From Desulfarculales bacterium UBA702 (GTDB taxonomy: Bacteria; Desulfobacterota; Syntrophobacteria; Syntrophobacterales; Syntrophobacteraceae): DNA of 19,344 bases. Made by a program: the position numbers and the translations under genes. The notes under the pieces were generated by a model. It was not told the DNA's origin. It was given only the letters and a program-made list of their open reading frames with translations, and did not search any database. Where the stretch lies: NCBI GenBank assembly GCA_002298165.1, contig DBMI01000020.1:212-19555 (forward strand), given 5' to 3'. Each line of letters begins with the position of its first letter. Position 1 is the first letter of the stretch. Shown here piece after piece: positions 7,844 to 15,378 of this stretch.

Positions 7844-8587
7844 TTAGAGTTCGATCAACATCCCATCACGGGCGCACTGGAATTTCGATTCCCTAACCTT
7901 TGCCAGCATCTGTTCGCTCATGTGTGTAAGTACGACTCGTTTTGCACCAACCTCCCCCAGTTTTTGCGCAAGTGTCACATAATCGAGGTGATAGCTGATT
8001 TGCTTATCAAAGAAGTACGATTCGGCGATAATCAGGTCGGAGTCTGCGCATATCAACTCAAGCGCATCTGTCCACTCGGTGTCGCCGGTGTAAATTATTA
8101 CCCTCCCTCCGCACTCGATTCTTAGATGGATATGAGGATCTTGCGGCAGATGAGCCGCCGGGAAAGCCGTTACCCGCAAATTGCCGATAGAAGTGTTGAT
8201 GCCGGGCTGCAGCTCTTCGATATGCAACCCAAACCGCATTGGCATCGCTGAAGAACCTGGAAAAGTCGCTTCCATTATTTCGGTCAATCTTTTTTCCAGG
8301 CCGGGGGGCCCGGCAATGGCAAGATCTCGGCTTCTCTTTTTCATCAATTGGGCATCCAATAGGAAGTAAGGCAGACCCCCAAAATGATCGCCGTGAAAGT
8401 TTGTCACCAATACTGTCTCGATACCGTTTGGGTTTATTGAATTTTGCCTTATTGAAATCAGCGATGAAGAGCCGCAGTCGATCAAAAATGGGGAATTGCC
8501 GGATTCTACCAGTATGCAGCTCTGAAACCTCCCTCCGCTGCCGAATGCATCTCCACAACCGATAAAGGTCAATTTAACGTTGCACAT
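7844..8587 (-). CDS. Metallo-beta-lactamase-fold hydrolase, RNase Z-like
   Basis: This is a 247-residue metallo-beta-lactamase-fold protein similar to ribonuclease Z-like and arylsulfatase-like single-domain hydrolases. N-terminal FIGCGDAFGSGGRFQSC is the usual opening strand. The metal motif reads TNFHGDHFGG, so the normal HxHxDH is NxHxDH: Asn63, His65, Asp67, His68. Further ligands appear intact: AAH146, YTGDTEW with Asp169, and LTHMSE with His222; YHLDY (His200) is also typical of the group. I chose the ATG at 8587 because GGAGG stands five bases before it; an ATG at 8599 also exists but has a poorer site. It is first in an operon with the acyl-CoA dehydrogenase, where a thioesterase-like role is conceivable but unproven. 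Confidence 0.9.
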   Translation of the reverse strand: MCNVKLTFIGCGDAFGSGGRFQSCILVESGNSPFLIDCGSSSLISIRQNSINPNGIETVLVTNFHGDHFGGLPYFLLDAQLMKKRSRDLAIAGPPGLEKRLTEIMEATFPGSSAMPMRFGLHIEELQPGINTSIGNLRVTAFPAAHLPQDPHIHLRIECGGRVIIYTGDTEWTDALELICADSDLIIAESYFFDKQISYHLDYVTLAQKLGEVGAKRVVLTHMSEQMLAKVRESKFQCARDGMLIEL

Positions 8588-8683
8588 TGCTGCCTCCATT
8601 CGGGTCTACCTTTCATTAACGTGGGGGAACCTTGCGCCCTGGGGATAAAGGATCCATCGAGGATAATGAATATAAAAAGCAGT

Positions 8684-8699
8684 ATATCGAGTCAAACGA
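8684..8699. promoter_or_regulatory. Putative LysR-type operator, copy 2
   Basis: This is identical over 16 bases to 5662-5677 and has the same T-N11-A spacing (T8687 to A8699). It lies 97-112 bases upstream of the chosen hydrolase start, a plausible activator position. Confidence 0.45.
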
Positions 8700-8828
8700 T
8701 TTAATTCGAATGGACCAATCGATATTATCGATGAATGTTGCTGGTGAGCTACATAGCCGAAGATGAACAGGTGTGTGCCTGGATGAAGGATATTCTTCTT
8801 TGCTCAGCGGGTTGATGGGGGAGCCAAA

Positions 8829-8906
8829 ATGAACAGTGGCAAAGCCCTGATGGCTCTGCCGGATAGTATTTATTCCCGGAATTTAGTGACCTGGAATCTT
8901 TTTTAA
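8829..8906 (+). CDS. Possible 25-residue peptide
   Basis: ATG at 8829 is preceded by GGGGGAG at good spacing and opens 25 codons (MNSGKALMALPDSIYSRNLV and a short tail). It is too short for recognition and could be chance or a decayed gene end. It is listed only because of its ribosome site. Confidence 0.15.
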   Translation: MNSGKALMALPDSIYSRNLVTWNLF

Positions 8907-9009
8907 AACACCCAGGTTAACATATGCCAGCCCGGGGAGCGTTGGATCGGATAGCAGAGCATATATTGAGAAACGGCATGTCACCAGAGACCGGCCGCCC
9001 GAAAATGTT

Positions 9010-9711
9010 TCAGGTAGCTAAGTGGCAAGAGCAAATCGATTTCAAATTGGCCAGGATATTATCTCTCGGAACCAGCATAAATACGGAACCCACCCCGAAG
9101 AGTATGCAACTGAGGTTTCTTTCTTTCGTATATTTATGAACAGCCTTCTGGACGCCGGTTTGAAAATAATCATGACCAACCAGTATGCCGCCCGGTTTTA
9201 ATTTTGGATGCCATGCGGAGAGGTCGCGATATGCACCGTCCACGGTATGATCGCCATCGATGAAGATCAAATCGAAATTCTCATCGGGAAAATCTCGTGC
9301 TGTCTCCACACTATCTTTTCGAATCGGAATAATAAAATTTTCAAGGCCCGAATCGCTGATGTTATTTAGAAATTTTTCATATATTTTCCCCTGAGAAATT
9401 ATTTTCATTAGGGGATGGTCGAAGCGAGCACTCCAATCTCCCCATGTATCCACGCAATATATCCTGGTGCTGTAATTTTGGGACGCATAAAGGGCTTTGG
9501 CAAACAGAAGCGCGGAAAGACCCATGAAACTCCCGATTTCCAGAATCTTTGACTTCTGCGGCATACCTTCCAGTAAAGCGATCAGTGTAAAAATGTCTTC
9601 AACGAGAAGGTAGCCTGCAACCCCGTCTATCTCGATAAGGCATTCCTCGGCGTCTATAATCTCGAGATTGCCTACGGCCGGCGTCATCCATTGATCTCTA
9701 TTCACTCTCAT
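9010..9711 (-). CDS. Class I SAM-dependent methyltransferase
   Basis: This 233-residue protein has a Rossmann-type methyltransferase core of the Methyltransf_24/O-methyltransferase-like kind. ILEIGSFMGLSALLFA (about residues 55-70) is the SAM glycine motif, RIYCVDTWGDW supplies the acidic residue after strand 2, and FDLIFIDGDHTVDGAYRDL with LKPGGILVGHDY matches the later motifs. Related proteins often modify glycans or small metabolites, so the substrate is unknown. The start ATG at 9711 has GAGGAG about nine bases upstream. It follows tadA on the same strand after a 92-base gap, close enough for co-transcription but without overlap. Two Cys near the C-terminus (CSCH) are unusual but unexplained. 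Confidence 0.9.
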   Translation of the reverse strand: MRVNRDQWMTPAVGNLEIIDAEECLIEIDGVAGYLLVEDIFTLIALLEGMPQKSKILEIGSFMGLSALLFAKALYASQNYSTRIYCVDTWGDWSARFDHPLMKIISQGKIYEKFLNNISDSGLENFIIPIRKDSVETARDFPDENFDLIFIDGDHTVDGAYRDLSAWHPKLKPGGILVGHDYFQTGVQKAVHKYTKERNLSCILFGVGSVFMLVPRDNILANLKSICSCHLAT

Positions 9712-9803
9712 ATTCCATACTCCTCGCCCGCTTTGAGGCTGTCCTTGTCAGGCCCTCTAGGCTGGCAGGGATGAAATGACGGGCACATTGTCTTCCAAAG
9801 AGT

Positions 9804-10289
9804 CTACAGAGCGCGATTCTTACGGCCTCGGCGCTCTTGAAAGAATTTTTTGAGCATCTGAGCGGATTCGTCTGCCCGGACGTCTCCGCGGACATCTATT
9901 CTGTGGTTGAAAGCGGATACATTTGCCAGGTCAACAACACTGCCGGCTGAACCAGACCTTGGATCTCCGGCGCCGAATACCAGTCTTCTTATTCTTGCAT
10001 TAAGCATCGCGCCCAGACACATCGCGCAGGGTTCCAGGGTAACATACAGGACTGTTTCCGGCAGTCTGTAATTTTGGAGCAGCGCGGAGGCCGCACGGAT
10101 GGCGAGAATTTCGGCGTGTGCTGTAGGATCACTTGCCCGAACCGGCTGGTTGTGCGTCCTTGCGAGAACCTGTCCCGCCGAGTCTACCAGCACAGCCCCG
10201 ACGGGCACCTCTTCAAGTTCGAATGCCCTTTGTGCCTCTTCTAACGCCAGGCCCATATAGAAGCTGTCACTATCCAAAAAATCCCTCAA
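9804..10289 (-). CDS. tadA: tRNA-specific adenosine deaminase (A34 to I34)
   Basis: TadA converts adenosine 34 of tRNA-Arg(ACG) to inosine in the cytoplasm. The zinc-deaminase signature is complete: HAE (His58, Glu60 as proton shuttle) and PCAMC (Cys88, Cys91). The flanking family motifs VPVGAVLVD and ASDPTAHAEILAIR are present, and the length (161 residues) is normal. The start is uncertain. TTG at 10289 has no ribosome site; TTG at 10277 is preceded by GAGGGA; an ATG lies at codon 12 but would cut into the first helix. I keep the longest frame. It is divergent from the Cys-rich/L,D-transpeptidase genes, with about 186 bases between. Confidence 0.95.
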   Translation of the reverse strand: MRDFLDSDSFYMGLALEEAQRAFELEEVPVGAVLVDSAGQVLARTHNQPVRASDPTAHAEILAIRAASALLQNYRLPETVLYVTLEPCAMCLGAMLNARIRRLVFGAGDPRSGSAGSVVDLANVSAFNHRIDVRGDVRADESAQMLKKFFQERRGRKNRAL

Positions 10290-10475
10290 TTCGCAGGTTT
10301 ATGGGTAGGATTTGCAAATACCATGGATTTATTGTATAGAGAAGCCCTTTTCCTTCAATCGCTATTGGCTAATCATTCCGATGTTCTTACAATTTTTATA
10401 ACCTGTCGGAATTCTGGCGTTTGGCGCTCGTTATGTGCATTTGCGCTAAAGATAGCAGGTTTAAGGAGCACCGGA

Positions 10476-10742
10476 ATGGAAAAGAGGAAAAACCCCGAAA
10501 ACTTTCCGCGATGCGGTGCCATTGGTCCGGAGGAAAAAGAGGTGGGGCGTGGGTTTCCAAGGAAACATGCATGCCCCGATTGCCGGTTTTGCCAGATCTG
10601 CAGCGATTCCAGGTGCAATGCCTGCCGAAACGAAAGCGGATCGAAGACAGATTGCTCGAAAAAAATGAGCATCAGCGAACAGATTCGTCTATATAATGAG
10701 ATCAACGCCAAGGACCCGCTACTCGGAAAAAAACACAAATGA
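10476..10742 (+). CDS. Cys-rich small protein coupled to L,D-transpeptidase
   Basis: This 88-residue soluble protein has a tight cluster, CPDCRFCQICSDSRCNAC, with Cys at 33, 36, 39, 42, 47 and 50, plus Cys13 and Cys60. Such spacing usually binds zinc or an iron-sulfur cluster, but I do not know a named family. The C-terminus is helical (MSISEQIRLYNEINAKDPLL). I chose the ATG at 10476 because AAGGAG lies seven bases before it; the longer frame from 10323 has no such site and an uncharacteristic N-terminus. Its stop overlaps the next start in ATGA, so translation is coupled to the L,D-transpeptidase. That coupling suggests, but does not show, a role near cell-wall synthesis. Confidence 0.75.
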   Translation: MEKRKNPENFPRCGAIGPEEKEVGRGFPRKHACPDCRFCQICSDSRCNACRNESGSKTDCSKKMSISEQIRLYNEINAKDPLLGKKHK

Positions 10743-12538
10743 TTACCGGAAAGCTCCCCCCAATTAAGCAATCCTTTCTGGCCATTGCGGCCTTTATAGC
10801 GTTATCGGTACTGCTGCCCGCTCCGGCGTTCGCCGAGACTGGTGAAAAAGCATCCCGTCAGGATTTTGCGCCGGCCCACCAGGTGGGAAAGCGGCCCGCT
10901 GCACAGCCTGCAAAGGCTTCTTCCGAGCAGTGGAAGATGCAGATATGGGAAATCCTGCCGTACGATGCTCCGGTAGGCCCGCCCCGCCCCGATCCAGTGA
11001 GAATTGGTTATCAGCGCAGCGGGTGGAAGCCCTTCTTTGTTGACTCATGTTTCGAGATAAACGAATCGGGAAGGCTGGTGATCGAGCGCCTGCATTCACT
11101 TCAGGATGAAGCAATCGATCCCGCGCCATACCAGTTCGATCGGCTCCAGACCGCATTCGAGAAGCTCGACAGGGCACGAGCCGCTTTGCGAGCCCTGCGA
11201 CTCGATATCAGCGACACTGCCTCTGACGCCCTGCTTTCCAGGCCTCCTCAGGCGGAACCTTCTCCAGGGGTGGCGAGCGCAGGGGAAGCCTCGGGGCCCT
11301 CGCCCCCTCCAGCGCAAATGCAGGTCTCGATTCCCGAGCAACTCCGGCTCTACCGGGAAGCATTCAGGGCTGCCGCCGAATTCGATATTGCCCTTGCAGC
11401 GGCCTTCTCTCGCTTTGCCAACGAGATGAACCCGTTCTCAGGCGAAGAGCAGTCTCAGGCCCTTTGTGGCATGCTTTCGATGGCGCAGATTCTGAAAGAC
11501 CTCGAGCCGCAATCACGACATTATCGGGCCCTCATAGCGGATTACGCCCGTTACAGGGAACTTGCCGCCAAAAACCATCAGCAGCCTTTTAGCGCTTCTG
11601 CTTCCCTGCGCCCCGGAGAATCCGGCAATCACGTGCGCGAACTTCAGAAAAGGCTCCAGCAGGAGGGTTTATATTCAGGGTCCATCACTGGTTTCTACGA
11701 CGCGGAGACGCAGAGGGGGGTCAGGGAATTCCAGTCGATGCATCTTGTCGAACCCGACGGAGTGGTCGGGCAGCGTACGCGGGAGTGGTTGAACGTTCCA
11801 TTCCGCGACAAAGCGGATATGATCGCATATGCCATGAATTACATGCGGCAAAGCCAGAGCCGAAGATTGAACCGGTACATTCGGATAAATATTCCTCAGT
11901 TCCTGCTTGAATACTACAGAGATGGAAAGATCGAGGCCACCCACAGAGTGGTGGTCGGCCGAGCCTCCGGAAAGAAAGTGAAGTTCAGGGGCAGGATGAT
12001 CGGTGAAAATCAAACGCCGACCCTGGTCAGCACAATCGAGCAGATTATCCTCAACCCTCGCTGGTATGTTTCGGACCGGATTCAGCTTGAACTCAACTCC
12101 GAGGCTAAATCCGATCCCGAGTGGTTTACCCGGCATGGATACGTGGCGTGGGGACAGAACCGTATTTTTCAGCGTCCCGGCCCTAAAAACGCGCTGGGAC
12201 GGGTTAAATTCGAATTCCCCAATGTTTACGCCGTCTATCTTCACGATACTCCGCAGAAGAGCCTTTTCGAGAGGGCGCGCAGGGACTTCTCGCATGGGTG
12301 CATTCGTGTTGACAAGGCGCTCAGGCTCGCTGAACTTCTTCTTAGCGAAGACAACAGCCCTTACGCCCAGAAAATGGAGACGGTCCTCAAAGGTGATAAG
12401 CAGACCTTCGTTAGACTCACACAACCAATTCCCATTCTGATCGAATATATTCCGGTATCGACAAACGACAACGGGCGGGCGCTGTTTTTGGGCGATCCGT
12501 ATGGAATTCTAAAAGAGGGTGGAAACCGGAAAACGTGA
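10739..12538 (+). CDS. YcbB-like L,D-transpeptidase with peptidoglycan-binding domain
   Basis: This 599-residue periplasmic enzyme would form meso-DAP 3-3 cross-links (or act on related stem peptides). Residues 1-32 form a signal peptide ending AFA. Residues about 60-260 are a scaffold-like region (IGYQRSGWKPFFV, AFRAAAEFDIALAAAFSRFA) as in YcbB/LdtD proteins, interrupted by a Pro/Ser-rich linker near 170-192. A PG-binding-1 domain covers about 286-350 (LRPGESGNHVRELQKRL, GVVGQRTREWLNV). The YkuD catalytic domain covers about 380-575 with His502 (YLHDTPQKSLF) and SHGCIRV containing the nucleophile Cys521. All catalytic residues are present. It overlaps the Cys-rich gene by four bases and is followed by a second peptidoglycan enzyme, so the locus looks devoted to the cell wall. 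Confidence 0.93.
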   Translation: MITGKLPPIKQSFLAIAAFIALSVLLPAPAFAETGEKASRQDFAPAHQVGKRPAAQPAKASSEQWKMQIWEILPYDAPVGPPRPDPVRIGYQRSGWKPFFVDSCFEINESGRLVIERLHSLQDEAIDPAPYQFDRLQTAFEKLDRARAALRALRLDISDTASDALLSRPPQAEPSPGVASAGEASGPSPPPAQMQVSIPEQLRLYREAFRAAAEFDIALAAAFSRFANEMNPFSGEEQSQALCGMLSMAQILKDLEPQSRHYRALIADYARYRELAAKNHQQPFSASASLRPGESGNHVRELQKRLQQEGLYSGSITGFYDAETQRGVREFQSMHLVEPDGVVGQRTREWLNVPFRDKADMIAYAMNYMRQSQSRRLNRYIRINIPQFLLEYYRDGKIEATHRVVVGRASGKKVKFRGRMIGENQTPTLVSTIEQIILNPRWYVSDRIQLELNSEAKSDPEWFTRHGYVAWGQNRIFQRPGPKNALGRVKFEFPNVYAVYLHDTPQKSLFERARRDFSHGCIRVDKALRLAELLLSEDNSPYAQKMETVLKGDKQTFVRLTQPIPILIEYIPVSTNDNGRALFLGDPYGILKEGGNRKT

Positions 12539-12831
12539 AATAGTTCATTGAACAATTTTGAAATACTCCAAAAAACTATTAAATTTTCACCTGTTATCTC
12601 TACAGCAAGAACTTATCCTGTTTGCATTATACATTTTTGTTGAATTGCCAACAAAAAGGCTAAGCGTATATAGAACATCAATTACTCACTGCATATCCTA
12701 CCAAAATCATTTGTGATTTTTCATGTTGTCTAAGCAAATTATGCATATTTGTATTTCAACTTAATTCACTTGTTATTTCAACTGGTTAGCGCTATTGATG
12801 GGTTTAAAGCGCAATTGAACCGAAAAAATAT

Positions 12832-12861
12832 TTGACATGTCGATAGCATCTTTGGTAGTAA
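12832..12861 (+). promoter_or_regulatory. Candidate promoter for the LysM endopeptidase gene
   Basis: TTGACA at 12832-12837 is followed after 18 bases by TAGTAA (12856-12861). The -35 is perfect, the -10 moderate. Transcripts would carry a leader of about 80 bases. Confidence 0.45.
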
Positions 12862-12875
12862 GGCCCATCTCCTAG

Positions 12876-12919
12876 AAGAGTTTGGTTTAGCCGTTGTGGC
12901 TGAGGGGGGGTAAACTCTT
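12876..12919 (+). promoter_or_regulatory. Nested hairpin in the 5' leader
   Basis: AAGAGTTT (12876-12883) pairs perfectly with AAACTCTT (12912-12919). Inside it, AGCC (12889-12892) pairs with GGCT (12898-12901) around GTTGT, and a run of seven G follows at 12904-12910. It lies 12 bases before the ribosome site. I could not match it to a known riboswitch class. Confidence 0.4.
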
Positions 12920-12945
12920 TGAGTAACATCTGGAGGGGGTTCTTT

Positions 12946-14847
12946 ATGGGGAGGCACTACTCCGCGAAGGCATTAAACTATGCCTTGGTAGTCTCGACGG
13001 CAGTTATCGTTTCTGCATTAACTTATGTTCAGCAATCTCAAGCGCTTACCGCATCATACGGCGCACCTTACCACGGACGTCTTGAAAACGGCGTCATCTT
13101 TCCGAATCAGTTTCCCGGTTATCATTTGCGCGATGAAAACAGGAGCTACACCACGCCGGAGGTAGTCGGCGCACTACTCGATGCAATCGAGGCCGTGCGC
13201 ACCGAGTTTCCGGACACCTGTGATCTGTTCCTGGGCGATTTTTCAATTGGGGGCGGGGGCTCGGCCATTCACCACAGGTCCCACCAGAACGGCCGGGACG
13301 TTGACGTAGGAATGTACCATAAGGGCAACGTCCCGCTCGACACGTTTGTCGCCATGAATGAGGGCAACCTCGATGCACCGAAAACATGGTGCCTCATTGA
13401 AAATATAATTCGTTCCCAGCGGGTCCAGTACATATTTCTGGACCGCCGGATACAAAGGGTGCTCTATGATTATGCCGTGACTCGCGGCTATGATCAGAGT
13501 TATCTCGACCGCGTTTTCGGAAACGTCAGGGGATCTCTTATCCAGCACGTGCGAAACCACTACGATCACATGCACATCCGCTTCTTCACCCCTTGGTCGA
13601 CGCTTGCGGCGCACATTGGAGATGGCGAGAGCGAAAAGGCGATGGTTGTTGACATCGCTCAGCAGTCCTACATGCCGACCAAGGTAAATTATTACGTGAA
13701 TGGGTCGGAGCCGGGCCTGGATGCCATCGCGCAAAGCTTCGGGGCAACCAGGCGCGACGTTTGCCGTTGGAACCGGCTTAGTCCCAATGCCGTTCCGGTT
13801 CCAGGAAGTTGCCTGGTTTTTTACAAGAGGAGCTTTGAGAGCGAACCGGTTCTTCTGGCCAGATCCCTTCAGCCTGGCTACATAGCTGAGGCGCCCAGAA
13901 TCAGGGTAGCTTCGGCGAGAACCGAATCGCCCGATGATTTGAAAATAGCCGATATGGTTGGCAGGGAAGATGAGCAGCAATTCGATGAGGAAAAAGTCGA
14001 ACAACCAGAACCTGCCGCTCCCCGGAAGAATGTCCAGACAGTGCTCTACAGGGTCCGCAAGGGCGATACCCTTGCTGTCATAGCAAAGCGGAGCAAGGCG
14101 GATGTGAACCTCATCTGCAAACTCAATGGAATCAGCAGGACAACAAGGCTCGTGCCCGGTCGCTCGCTCAAGATGGGAACGAGAATGATGGTAGCGGATT
14201 CAGGGCAGACTGCAATCGATGCCCCGAAGAAGTCTTCCTCTTCCTCACCGATATGCTTTTCTTCAGATCCCAAAAAACCCAATGGCACTGCGGCGTTCTA
14301 CACGGTGGGCAAGGGCGATACCCTGCAAAAGATTTCCAGGAAATCGGGGATATCCCTCGATGTGCTGTGTCAGCTTAATGGTATGAGAAGAAATGCCGGT
14401 CTAAAGCCTGGGCAGAAAATAAAGCTTACGCAGGCCAATCTGCGAATGCGACCTGCTTTGGGGCACGCTGCTTGTCCGATCAACTATCCTCCGGGCAAGG
14501 GGCCTGCGGTAAAGGAAAATCCTTCCCGCCAGGGAGATGGTGCTCAGGAAGCAAAGGCTCCGGTGAAGGCTGTTCCGAATGTTGAGAAGGCTTCTGCCTC
14601 AAAGGCATCGAAGAAGACGGCCAAGTCACAATCAGACAAGACTGCCGCTGCTAAATCGGCCTCCAAAACTGGTGGAAAAGTCGTCGCAGCGTCTAAAAAC
14701 GGCGTAAAAGTTCCGGCTGCAGCCAAAAAGAGCGGCTCAAAGAAAGCTGTCGAAGCAAAATCGGAAAAGCCCGCTCAGAAGGGGAATACCGCCGCTGCGA
14801 AGCAAAAGGGCGCACCCGGAATGCTTGCCCAGAACAAGGTGAGGTAG
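12946..14847 (+). CDS. MepA-like murein endopeptidase fused to LysM repeats and a Lys/Ala-rich tail
   Basis: This 633-residue exported protein would cut peptidoglycan cross-links in the periplasm. Residues 1-35 look like a signal sequence or anchor (hydrophobic core ending near QSQALT). Residues about 45-220 resemble penicillin-insensitive murein endopeptidase (M74/LAS fold): SHQNGRDVDVGMY supplies His113 and Asp120, and NHYDHMHIRF supplies His208/His210, the expected zinc ligands. A degenerate LysM-like segment (about 246-296) and two clear LysM domains follow: VRKGDTLAVIAK (about 366-411) and VGKGDTLQKISRKSG (about 450-496). The last 120 residues are Lys/Ala/Ser-rich and histone H1-like. 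I chose the ATG at 12946 because GGAGGGGG stands six bases upstream; TTG at 12919 lies inside the leader hairpin. It has its own promoter candidate and a strong terminator. Confidence 0.88.
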   Translation: MGRHYSAKALNYALVVSTAVIVSALTYVQQSQALTASYGAPYHGRLENGVIFPNQFPGYHLRDENRSYTTPEVVGALLDAIEAVRTEFPDTCDLFLGDFSIGGGGSAIHHRSHQNGRDVDVGMYHKGNVPLDTFVAMNEGNLDAPKTWCLIENIIRSQRVQYIFLDRRIQRVLYDYAVTRGYDQSYLDRVFGNVRGSLIQHVRNHYDHMHIRFFTPWSTLAAHIGDGESEKAMVVDIAQQSYMPTKVNYYVNGSEPGLDAIAQSFGATRRDVCRWNRLSPNAVPVPGSCLVFYKRSFESEPVLLARSLQPGYIAEAPRIRVASARTESPDDLKIADMVGREDEQQFDEEKVEQPEPAAPRKNVQTVLYRVRKGDTLAVIAKRSKADVNLICKLNGISRTTRLVPGRSLKMGTRMMVADSGQTAIDAPKKSSSSSPICFSSDPKKPNGTAAFYTVGKGDTLQKISRKSGISLDVLCQLNGMRRNAGLKPGQKIKLTQANLRMRPALGHAACPINYPPGKGPAVKENPSRQGDGAQEAKAPVKAVPNVEKASASKASKKTAKSQSDKTAAAKSASKTGGKVVAASKNGVKVPAAAKKSGSKKAVEAKSEKPAQKGNTAAAKQKGAPGMLAQNKVR

Positions 14848-14930
14848 CCAGGGAACAATCAAAAACCCGGCACGCCTCGATTTTTCTTTTCATTTGCTCC
14901 AAATTCAGTTATACGTAAGAACTTTAGATG

Positions 14931-14961
14931 CGGGCACTGTTAAAAGTGCCCGTTCTTTTTT
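14931..14961 (+). terminator. Intrinsic terminator after the LysM endopeptidase gene
   Basis: CGGGCACT (14931-14938) pairs with AGTGCCCG (14945-14952) around GTTAAA, followed by TTCTTTTTT. It lies 84 bases after the stop codon. Confidence 0.92.
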
Positions 14962-15378
14962 ACCAAAGCGGGCCAAGCTGGAAATGCCCGCTCCGCGAAA
15001 TTGTGTGTTCCGGTAAGCCCGCCGGCCGACAGACCTTCCAGGTTACCGAGGTAGCACAAAAAAAAGCCTGCAATACAGGTTCGTAGGAGCGGCCTTGACC
15101 GCGAATTGTTAGTCGGGCAGTGTGAAGCCGCTCTGCCGGCACAATGGCGCTCCGTTTAATTGCCGTGGTGATTATATTTCAGGTCAATGAGTGAGCGGAA
15201 ATCATGCAGTCATGTCTAACGGAGCACGAGAAGAAGACGTCACAATCAGAACTGGTGAGAAGCATTGAGAGAAGCAGCGGAAAGAACAATCGCGACCACT
15301 GACGCAAAGTGTCCCAGCACACCCTTTATATTGGTAAAAGACGAAAAAGCACGGCGCAACAGGCGCCTGGAGCAAAGC
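14962..15378. other. Intergenic region upstream of EF-G
   Basis: This 417-base stretch holds a REP-like palindrome at 15083-15105 and an imperfect inverted repeat (CGGGCAG / CTGCCGG) near 15114-15139. An open frame continues upstream of the EF-G start from 15265 but carries no family sequence. No promoter stands out. Confidence 0.5.
15083..15105. repeat. REP-like palindromic element, single copy
   Basis: GTAGGAGCGGCCTTGACCGC with a trailing GAA resembles the REP family GTAGGAGCGG-loop-CCGCGA known from Pseudomonas and other proteobacteria, where it is mobilised by RAYT transposases. GCGG (15089-15092) pairs with CCGC (15099-15102). Only one copy is seen here. Confidence 0.5.

Larger units (their letters stand above)
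8588..9009. other. Intergenic region between methyltransferase and hydrolase genes
   Basis: These 422 bases hold the probable promoter region of the hydrolase/acyl-CoA dehydrogenase operon, including the LysR-type word at 8684-8699 and the nearby palindromes ATTCGAAT and ATCGAT. A 25-codon frame at 8829-8906 is listed separately. Nothing else convincing is seen. Confidence 0.5.
12539..12945. other. AT-rich intergenic leader region
   Basis: These 407 bases are much richer in A and T than the flanking genes. The first two thirds hold no gene or clear hairpin. The last 115 bases hold a promoter candidate and a structured leader, listed separately. Confidence 0.6.

Noticed and set aside
9712..9803. 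Small SRP RNA next to tadA
   Set aside because: The GGAAGCAGC-type loop signature is absent in the gap.
10415..10450. Sigma-54 promoter before the Cys-rich gene
   Set aside because: GG and GC elements occur but not with the required ten-base spacing.
12870..12945. c-di-AMP (ydaO) or c-di-GMP riboswitch
   Set aside because: The pairing and conserved words of these classes as I know them are not present; only a generic nested hairpin is seen.
13243..14004. Minus-strand frame of 253 codons
   Set aside because: It is antisense to the endopeptidase gene, which has clear catalytic and LysM motifs.
15265..15378. N-terminal extension of EF-G
   Set aside because: No family resemblance, and a good ribosome site marks the ATG at 15379.
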